Assembly (NCBI GenBank): GCA_947561585.1 | Contig: CANNZV010001132.1 | Span: forward strand, 1 to 64,000 | Reading direction: 5' to 3' | From: Caprella mutica | Lineage: Eukaryota > Arthropoda > Malacostraca > Amphipoda > Caprellidae | DNA: 64,000 nucleotides | Part shown: piece after piece, positions 22,949 through 33,900 of the stretch | Numbering within the stretch: the stretch's first letter is position 1 | How the letters are laid out: each line of letters opens with the position of its first letter | Made by a program: the position numbers and the translations under genes | Notes under the pieces: generated by a model | Database searches by the model: none | Seen by the model: the letters and a program-made list of their open reading frames with translations, nothing else | Told to the model about the DNA's origin: nothing

Positions 22949-24921
22949 ATGTCTCTATCTCCTCAGACTCTTTCGCAAGACCATTTAAATTTACTGAGGA
23001 ATGACATTATCAAGTTTGAATTCAGTCCTCTGGTTTATCAAACCATAATAGAATGGGGCTTCGAGAAGCCCGATGGAGTGACAATCAAAGAACATGTGGA
23101 AAAGAAGAAGATTGAACAAAAGGCAGAGGAATCGGGCATAAATCTAGGACCATGTTTGAAGAGAAATAAAACAGCACTGGAAAAAGAAGAATTTTCCAGC
23201 TTTGATGTAACTACTCTGCACGATCTTCTTCCAGTTCTCTGCTACGACAAAGTCGCTCTAACTGGCAGAAAAGAGTGGCATGATAAACAGAAAGATCCGA
23301 ATAGTATCGAGTACCTTCTCAAAGAGATCAAAAGCTTCAGGAATGATGTGAGTCACGAATACATCAAAGCAAAACAAGATCCCAATATTGAAGCAAGGCA
23401 AAAATTGCTAAGAAAATGCATCAAAACTGCTGGCACACTCTACAGCAAAGACCACAGTGAAATCGATGCAAAAGTTGCAGAAATGGATGCTAAGTTCGAA
23501 AAATTAGTGCATGACACAACAAACTCATATGAGAATGCAGTAAGGAATGTTATGAAATTTGTAGAAAAAGAAAGTGCACCCTTCCTGCTGGAAAAATATT
23601 CTGAATTATTCTCTGTCCCTTTGCCAGGAGGTCTGGGAAAAATAGGCACTACTCAGATCTTTGAGTCCGTAAATCTATCAGTCACTGTTGAAGACAAAGA
23701 TGACATTAATGCAGTAAAAGATGTTGCAGTTGAAGACAAAGATGGTGTGAAAAAGAAAAAAGTTGTTTTCAGTTCCAATGAAATAAGTAACAACGTAACC
23801 AATAAATTCGTGGTAATCAATGGAGGTCCAGGCTCAGGCAAGACAACACTCCTGAAACATCTCTATAAAAACATTTTGGACAATTCAGTTAATGGAAGTC
23901 AGTTGAGTTATGAAGGCATAGGTAGATTCAGAGTACCTATCTATCTAGAATGCCGAACTGAGAGACAGAGCAATCTTCGTGATTTTCTAAAAGAAAGTAT
24001 TCCCAATCTCTGCTCGCATACAGACGTGATTTATGACGCATTCAAAGAAATAGACGGAAAGCTCTTTTTAATTGATGGGTACGATGAAGTCAATGATAAG
24101 AGCAGAGAGCTCATCAAAGATGCAATAGACTTCAGCATAAAGCACAACGCAACATGCATTGTTTCTGGCAGAGTTGATGCTGGAAATAATTTCATTAGAG
24201 ATCTGCAAAAGAGAAATTTGAGCTATGATAAAATGCTAATCGAACCCATCAGCAGAATGAGTGACAAACTGAGCTTCTTGAGGAGGTATGGTGATAAGAT
24301 GGGGGATTGTGTTGATTCCGATGAATTGGTGAAAAGTTTTGAGAATCTGAATGAAGCTGCACAGAAAGTGTTCTTCTCTCCAATTCTTTTGGCACTATTC
24401 ATCTCTCTGTTTTTGAACAACAAAAGCTGTTTGTCTCAATTGCACAATGAACAAAGTGCTTACAGAGCAATAAAAGAGATATTCTCTAAAGAAATAGAGG
24501 AAAAGTTGAGAGAGATTAATGTTCCGAACCCCAAACTAACTACCAAAGACATTCTTGCTGTGTTCAGTTTCTACAGTCTATTACTCTTCCAGAGAAAAGA
24601 ATACTTCTTTAAAGAAGATGACTACAATAATTTAGTCAGAGATTGTCAACAAAAGTTGTCCAAAGATGTTGATTTTGAGAAGTTACTTACATGCATCTTA
24701 ACCCCAGAAACCTCTTTGAAACAATGTAAAACTTTGACTTACGCTTTCACACACAGCACAATTCAGGAATATCTGGCTGTAGAGCAGATAATCAAGAACA
24801 TGAGAGAGTCTAACATTGACTGGAATTCAGAGCAGTTTTCAGAATCTAGTCTGCGGGAGAGGTTTCTAGAGTACCTTGAAGTATCTACTACACACACTAT
24901 AGTTGGAAAGGAAGTTCAGAG
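22931..24921 (+). CDS. HEPN-NACHT gene, exon 1 (HEPN and NACHT core)
   Basis: One long exon encodes residues 1-657 and ends CAGAG|GTAAGT. It carries the whole HEPN and NACHT core, including a CIVSGRVDAG sensor-like strand (~407-416) and a helical region with FFSPILLALFISLFL (~478-492). C-terminal to the NTPase, AFTHSTIQEYLAVEQII (~610-626) matches the winged-helix-end motif F-x-H-x2-x-Q-E-Y-x-A of NACHT proteins (for example, FLHLTFQEFLAA). This motif strongly supports the NACHT assignment. Confidence 0.9.
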
Positions 24922-27900
24922 GTAAGTTATTATATTTAAGTTGGAAGTTTTTTCAATATTTTGTTTGTTAGTTATTACAAACAATTACAAATGCCTTTTG
25001 AAACTACAATTAGGCTTGATATTATCAACATCTTTATACTATTTAATACTTATCTATTATAATTCTAAGTCTCTGTACTACTTCCTACTGTGGTACCGTT
25101 AACTCTAGTAACCTAGGGACTAGACCAGACGGACTAGTCCTCATGAAAAAACATCTATAATTATATTTTTATAACTTTTTTTTTGAGCTTAGACATCAGT
25201 GAGGATATAAAAATCATTTGATGAGAATTTTACTTTTTAATTTATAAAAAAAATTGAAGAGGACACATGTGGCCAGTTGGTCCCATGGGACTACTAAATG
25301 AAAGGAGACACGCTAAAGGGTTAAACCTATTTGGAAGCTTTTCTTTTCATGACTTTTACTTTTCAACATAACATACGATTTTACAAAAAAGAAGGTTTAT
25401 TCAAATATAAATACAAGATGTCTCAAAAAACAGGAACACAACTATAGGTTTGTATATTTCAAAAACTATTAAAGTTACATGTTTCTTTATATTATACATT
25501 TCATTGCTGAACCCTTCTCCATCCACAGTTAAATTCGCATTATGTTTCATTTAATTTTTTCAATGTTATAGGGATTTTATTGATGGGTTGTGAAAATGGC
25601 TTTTGCTCAAATAGTTAAAAAACCTAAGAAATATTTGTTTTTTTATTTTTTATTTTTAATTGTGTTTTAAAAAATAACTATTCTTTTGCGTTCACCAATG
25701 AATGTGTAGATATCAAATAAATGTTTTTATAAAGACCAAATTTTTGAAAAGTCAATTTGTTGAGATTTTATAACTATAAAAATGAGGATTGGTCTCTGAG
25801 TCCCTAGGTTACTGAGCAAACTTCCAAGGGCTAGGTTACTAAGGTTACTTATTATTAGAGTCAAGATTTATAGTTCTAATGAATGTAGACAAAATAGTAC
25901 CAAAAATAGATTTTACAGCTGTAAAAATTAGTGAAAAAGTCAGAAAAAAGTCGTAATAATAGTATAGCGTTTTCTAAAAATTTATTCATTTCCTTTCTTT
26001 TATCCGCATCATAGAAACCATTGGTAATCATTTTTCCATTGAAACTATGCAATTTATGAATATTTGTAAATAGTTGACGTATAATTAGTATTCATGGACC
26101 TTAAGCGATATTCAAGGCAGCTGTTTGGGTATATAAAAGACCATGAGTTTAATTGTTATGTTTATTTAATAGTAAGTAAAACCCATAATTCTTAATTTTA
26201 CGTAGTTTATTTGATGTTGATGTCCTTTGTAAATACAATAACAAACTTAAATTGAATAGCATAAACCTAATACAAGAACAATAACGATAATTTCGAATGT
26301 AATAATCATGTTTATTTTTAAACTGTATATTATTTTAATTATACATTATTCTAATTATACATTATCTTAATTATACATTATTTAAATTATACATTCTAAT
26401 ACAAAAAATTCAACTGAAGTTACAGGAGCATATTTAAAATACTAGACAGTTGGAAGAAATTCCTCTCAATGTTTATACACTTGTTGTCCCCAACAATTAC
26501 TTCACCTATTTTATATTTTCTTAACCCCGGATGATGGCAACAACTCCATCACCTTTTTTTCACAACTTCAGCACCCACGTTCCTGTATGCAATACTTATT
26601 CTCCTGATTGATAAAATTTGACAAAAAAATACATTTACCAATTTATTTTATTATGCAAATAATAAATATTTCATGTCATTTATTTAACAGAACGTCATTG
26701 AATGAGTAGCAATTGATTCATTTTTCATATTTAGTTTAATTTAACAGTTATATGTTATTACGTTTATTTTAATATTAACAAATTATAATAGATATCATCT
26801 GAATATAAGGGTGATGGGCGGGGCTAAACGATGGAGTGGGTGGGTGGCCGTTGTATTTGAAAGTTTGCAACGAGATACAAATATTTATGAACATAATTTA
26901 ATTTTCCGATTTCATAGAAATAAATTAAATTAACCCTTCGCTTTAATGAACATTCGTAATTCCTTGTGGTATAAATTTTTCATTTTAAATCATAGTAATT
27001 TATGTTATTTTTTCTTAAAACTTCACTTGAATATTTTTTTCATGCGCATAAAAGTTCTGAAGATGTTAGTATAGTTAATAAGTGTTTACAATAAATAAAT
27101 AAATACTCTCAATTAATTTATAAGACAAATGAAGTCATGTAAATATGGTTAATATTATCATTTTCATGTCATACTGACAATTGGCTTTATAATTATGTGT
27201 TTATTTTATTCTAAACAGGTATGGTAATATCATCAAACTTTTGATGCTGGAAACTTTGGCAAATGGACATCTGACAAATTACACCAGAACCTTCACAGCA
27301 GTGCTGAGCAAATACTTTGGACCAATGGGTGACTCTCCTGTCTCTCCTGTCTATCTTCTTGATTTAGTTTCTTCTTCAACCTGTGACCCAGCCATCGTCT
27401 CAATTGTCTCTGATGTCCTGAGAGACGAGAGTGACTTTGAGTTACGTTACACTCGTCACATTAGACCCTTCGCTGAAGTACAGAAGAAGTGGCAAACTAG
27501 TGTCGTTATTCTGTTTGAGTTTGATAATTTTTTAACACACACCGACTCTGTGAATTTTGGCCAGTTGGTGTCAGTGCTTCAAGATGGAAGTAAAATTAAA
27601 CTTTATTTCGATCATAGTTACGCCAATTACCAACCACTGATTGGAGAATTCTACACACAGCTCAACAATTGCAAGTTAGTTCCTTTTACTGTTATTTATA
27701 TATCTAATACTTTAATAACTGCATGGAAATTGAAAATATCTTCAAATGTACTGAAATTTATTTTTTATTATGTTCTTTGAATTTATATTAGAATTTTTAG
27801 GTGTCCAGACAGTTCGTCGCAGAACAATTCGTCCACAGACAATTTGTTGCTGATTGGGAATAAAAATGGTAAAAGTGCATTCATTTAGTTAAGGGTAGTT

Positions 27901-30900
27901 AATTATATTTTTCAACAAAATAAGTGTTTGGTATCATGCACTTTTACCTAATAATTTACTGTTAGTTAATAATAAAATTACTGATGTATCTATCATGGCT
28001 TATTTAATATACTTATACATGGCTTACTTAATATGCATATTAAGTAAGCCATGTATCTATCAATAATTAAATTTTTTCTCATAATATTATTTTTGAAAAG
28101 GACTTCACAATCATTCCACTCGTTCGACAAGAAAAATTCATCCTAACATATGTATGTAGGTTTTCATTGATGCTTTAAAAAGAGAATACAATTTAGCTAA
28201 TTATAAATTTAAACAAAATTCTCGAGGTATCGGAATCCACTAAAGAAGAAAATATAGGGATATTGATAATCATATCTTAAATATACAAATTATAATTACA
28301 CATAATTATAATTTATTTTTGAAGGCTGTTGCTCACAATATAAAATTTGAAAAATTTCTTTAATTTTCATATCACAAATCTGAAATATTGTTCGAGCCGT
28401 ATGCTTACAGCCGCGCCGCTCTAGCCGCTGATATGCATTCCAATGCTTATGCTTCGGCTTTAGCTGCTCTACGACCATCAGTTTCACTTGATTAATTAAA
28501 TCATTAATTCAATAGTGGTTTCCCGTGCAAAATGCACAATAATTACGTGTATAAATTTAATTTTTTATTCCTATATTTTCTTTTATTTAAGAACATTACT
28601 TATTCTATGAGTTCTTATTCACATCCCACTTTTCATTTACATTTCTTATAAATCTGGTAGCAGTAAAGAGTTATTTTCCATCCCGTGACGTCATCAATCT
28701 GTGTAGAATGCTGTCGAATACATCATATTTTATAACATTAGATTGGTGTATGAATAACTACAAAATACAAACATGAAACGTTATTCAAATAATCACATTG
28801 TGAAAAGTAAAATATGTATCTATACATAAATCAGTTCAACAATGATTGAAATAGAAAAAAATCCATTCATTTAAATTAATTAATATATTTAAGTACAATT
28901 CGTTATTGTTTATTTTGAATATCAAATATAATTTATTTAGAATATTTATCCATATTTTCACCAGTCAAAATTAATTATCAATTTTATTTTATTTATAATC
29001 GTGAAAAATATAATTTATTTTCATTTGAAAAATGATAACCATGCAGCGAAGAATTTTATTTTTTATTTTTTAATTTTCGTCATTTCTTGAATTTCGAAAA
29101 ACGGTTAACACAGTTATTTTTGTAGACAATTTTTACCTATTGTAGATGTTTTTTCGATCGATTATGGCATTCTTTTTTATTTATTTCGTATGTTACCATG
29201 TATTTAGCGATTTGAATAAAATTCCTATGTATTCCATTAAAACTTGAAACTCGAATAATTTGAAAACCCGTTTGAATTTCGTAAAACAAATTAAAATCGT
29301 TCAGTAGGACCACAGGCCAGAGGCTTCCAGAAAATTTCAGCCCATTCTGTTAGATAGTCTCTGAAAATATTCTGGAAAGTATGTCGAATTAGTTCCTATA
29401 TATCACATTATAAATAAAGTGTTAATCATTCGACAGCCCGTTTGAAATTCGGAAAATCCTTTCGACACGTTGATTAGTTAAAATTAATTAATTAAATAAT
29501 TTATATTAATTTATTAATTGATATTGAATGGAAAAGTCCCAAAGATACCTGAATTAACAGCAAACTTTGTCTGTTATCACGCTTCACTTATTTACCCTCC
29601 AAAAATAAAAGGGAGCTGTAAAAATTACTACATACAAGGCGCAGCGGCTGTGGAGGCTCGAGCCGCTGGCCTATATAGCGCCTCTTCGGCCGCACGGCCG
29701 TACACGCTCCATATGAAAGGGATACATGGGGGTATATCGGATAGCAGTACAAAAGGAGAGCCGAGCGGCTTTAACCGTTTCAGCCGTCGCATTGGAATTC
29801 GACCTTTATTGTTTTCTTCAGTGATTTTATAATTGTAACATTTTATTAGTTATAATTTATATATTAGTTATAATATACGTATATATATTTACTAGTATTT
29901 ACTGGTGTTATTTATAATTTTCAATGAATTATAATAATATCATAAAAATTATATTTCCTTTATTTTCAATCGGTGACGAATTGCCCGGTGACGAATTATC
30001 CTAGAACCAAATTTTATTACAAAATTTTTATATTGATTTTATTTATCAAAAAATATATTTGTTATCACAGAAAATATTCTTATTCAGAATATATTTTACA
30101 ATTATCTTTAATACAAAACATTACATTTTTTATGTAACAGTTAGTTTTATGTTTACTTACGCTCTAGCGGCGACTGGAATTATCATTAAATTAATAACAA
30201 ACATTAATATTAGACACATTTAAATATTACTAAATTATATGTTATTAATAAATTAAAAATCAAATACACACAATGTATTTATATATATATATATTTTTTT
30301 TTGTCGTTGAATTTTAGATAACTTATATATTTTCTTGTTATTTATTATTTTATTCATTTCTTTTGCTTATTACAGGTGTAAGGTAACTGCATTCACGGCT
30401 TGTGTGACGTCATCTGCACACCTATCCATTGTGATGAGACTTTGGGGAGATGAAAGAGATGATTATGATCTGTACATCAGCACTGTGTCTGTCTGTGACG
30501 TCAGCTTTGCCACTTTAGAGGAACACAGAGGAAAAATACGTGAGTGAATTAACATGTAGTTAAATATATAATTATGAAGAATCACAAACATTGAAACATA
30601 TATTATTCTGAGATAATATTTACTACGACTAGTTATCTTTCTACTACAACCAGACTATCTTTCTACTACAACCAGACTATCTTTCTACTACTACCAGACT
30701 ATCTCTCTAGTACGACCAGGCAATCTTTCTAGTACACCAAACTATCCCTCAACGACTAGATTATCTCTCTACTGCGACCAGGCTATCTCTATTCCACAAC
30801 CAGACTATTTCTCTTCTACGACCAGGCTATCACTCTTTTAAGATCTGGCTACCTATTTACTATGACCAGACTATCTCTTTACTACGACCAGACTATCTCA

Positions 30901-33900
30901 TTGCTACGACCAGACTATCTCTTTACTACAACCTGACTATCTCTCTATTTTGGGTCTAGGCTGATTTTCCAAAAACACATTGACCGAACCCACATTTGTC
31001 GAAAACTAATTTGCCAAAACGGATTCTCCGAATACGTTTTTGCCGAATCCAAAATTGGCCGAAAATGGATTTGCCGAAATACGGATTTACCGAAGGACAA
31101 ATTTTCCGAAAAATTAATTTGACGAAAATCAAATTTAATGTATTTAAAAAGAACATTCTGTTGGACTTTGTAGTTCTCATCATTATATCTTATGCATAAA
31201 AAAAAAATTCTTATATGAATTTGACATTACTATATTCCGCTAATTCCGTATTATTTTGCTAAATTCATATATCTAACTGTATATGTTAAATATTAATATG
31301 TATATGGCATTACTAATAAAGGATCGATAGAAATCAATGTTTTTAATTGAAATTTTTCTATCCATTCAAGTGACACTATCGTTGAAGCCTGAGGTATATT
31401 GGAAAGATATGAACATAATTATTAGTTATGTTATTCATTACTAACAATTTTATTTTTTAAATGCAATAAATGGAATAAATATTAATAATGTCAACTACAA
31501 CACACTTTATGTATGGAATACTCTTAACAACTGAATAAAAATAAGAATCCTGTGCGTGATTTATTTGGCGTAATTTCATAAAGAATTCTAGTTTAGTAAT
31601 CACACAAAGTTGTTTGTATTTTAGTTTATTTAACTCGCCGTGTTTGGGTTAATTTATTTTTAGTAGAGATTTAACATCTGCTTCAACCATATCGTTGGAG
31701 AAAGCAGGCAGAAAGGAAAGTGGCTCCATGAAACAATTCACCTTACAGTTTTTGGCAATGCTTATGAATGCAGAAAAACTATTCCCTGAATGCAGGTACT
31801 TACAAAGGAATGTGATGAAAAAGGATAAAAATACCGGTGACTGCACTCACTGATGGAAGAGGAAAATGAAGAGGTGATACTAAAATAAAACCTACGATCC
31901 TACTTAACACAAAAATCGAATACCTCTTTGTTTAAGAAAATAACCTTAGAGCTATTCTCTAAAAATGAAAGTAGAGTTAAAAAATGAGAAGCATGATCAT
32001 TTGTTTATTTATTTTTAGTTTATACAGCACCTTTTTCTGGTGTATTTTTATCCTAACCCGAGTTGTAGTAGGTTTTCTTTTAATGTTTTACTAATTTGCC
32101 ATCATGAGTAGAGAAAATTTATCGATATCAATTACATATCCATGTAAGGTACCTATTAATTCAATCCAATCAACCAATATACGATTGGAAACTATCATGA
32201 CACGATTTATATATTACTCTATTGTAAATTAGGCAGTAACTCTATTCATTAATGATGAATTTTCCCTGACTTAGGTGCCAGATTTAAAATATTAGAAATA
32301 TTTTCCCTATATCATAAAACTTATCCTAGTGATTTGATTCAATTAGGTTGTATTATTGCATAGGTATTATATCCTTGTAACTTTGGAAGCAATCTAAATA
32401 TGAAACCTGGGTGTATAATCCTATCTCACGACGATCGCAAAAATCTAGATTAATATGTATAAACTTTAGAAATTATATTTGTATGCAAAACAGATATATA
32501 CACCTTATCGGCTAACAATTTGGTATCAGTGCATCTCTAAATATGAGGAGAAAACTAAATAACTTCATATCAAAAGGCAGTAAACATGAATTATTCACAA
32601 AATAATGAATAAACACGTTAGTAACACACAATCTAGAAGCAAGCCAAACGCTCAAATGAAAGAAATGTAACATGCTCCCAAAACTGATTGACTGATACTG
32701 ACTGAGTAAAGCCTGAAAGTCTTTATAGTAAGAAAATACAAAGAACCATTTTGTGGTACAAAGATTAACAGTAACAGTCTGGTATTGAAATATATAGAAT
32801 ATATTGAAAGAGATAGAATAATTAAAGGATCATTTAGTCATTTTAGTATGTGATTTTGTTTTTTCGTTTCTTTTCTGTAACTGTAAGTGTAATTTTAGAG
32901 TTTGTTATAAATAAGTCTTTCGGTAAAATCGTCTCTCGGCAAATTTGTTTTTCGGCAAATCCACATTTCGTCGAATCCGTTTTCGACAAATTTGGGTTAA
33001 GGCAAATTCGTATTCGGAGAATCTGGTTCGGTGAATTAGGGTTCGGCGAATTAGTTTTCGGAGGATTTGGTTTCGGCAAATTCATTTTCAGAAAATTCGC
33101 CGGATTTATACCAATAAAATTACATTAGCGACTAACCATTTCAATGTCATCAAATTATTCCTTCAATTGAGTGCAATTTACGATTTATAGTCGTCACCTG
33201 CTTCTCCAATTCATTCGTCTTTTTTATGCAGCTTTGCAAGTATTTGACCTTTATATGCATCAAACTTTTCTCCAAATGATAACAAACTATGACCAAACTA
33301 TATCTCTACTACTACCAGATTATCTCTACTACGACCAGACTATATCTCTGCTATGATTATATATTTCTGGTTAATGCTGCTTACTAAATCATTTTATTTC
33401 TGGTTACAAGAGGTTAGTTACGCATTTTATTACTGGTTACTAGTGGTTACAAACTCATTTTACATTGCAGGGCTGAAGGTCAAATACACCGATGACTTTC
33501 CCACCAATGGCAGTAATCATGTTACAGAGAAAACCATCCTAACTATAACAGACATACCTACCGATGGTAGAGAGAACGTCTACAACATCATCAAATACCT
33601 CTGTCCTAAATCAAAACAGTGAGTGATATTCGTAAATTGGAATTATTTTCAATCTGTGAAATTATTCCCTGTCATTTAGTTCACACACAACAACTGGGTC
33701 CCGTTACCATTCCATTCATTCCTACTCTTTTAAATAATTATCTCTAAAGAACAGAAATATTAAAAAGATTTTTTCTTTCTCTCTATCTCTCGCAGTTATT
33801 GAATGTAAAAAGATAAATTATATTGCTAATTTTTGGCCATATATCTCTACAATTTACCTTCTGTAGAACATATGTCTGATTAAAATGGTAAACTATTTAT

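Noticed and set aside
29518..29832. 104-codon plus-strand frame in intron 2
   Set aside because: Inside the 27800-30008 element, with low-complexity GCCGC words and no splice or homology support.
31649..31846. 65-codon minus-strand frame
   Set aside because: Lies inside the 30955-33113 element and resembles non-coding interior text of the related elements; no gene evidence.
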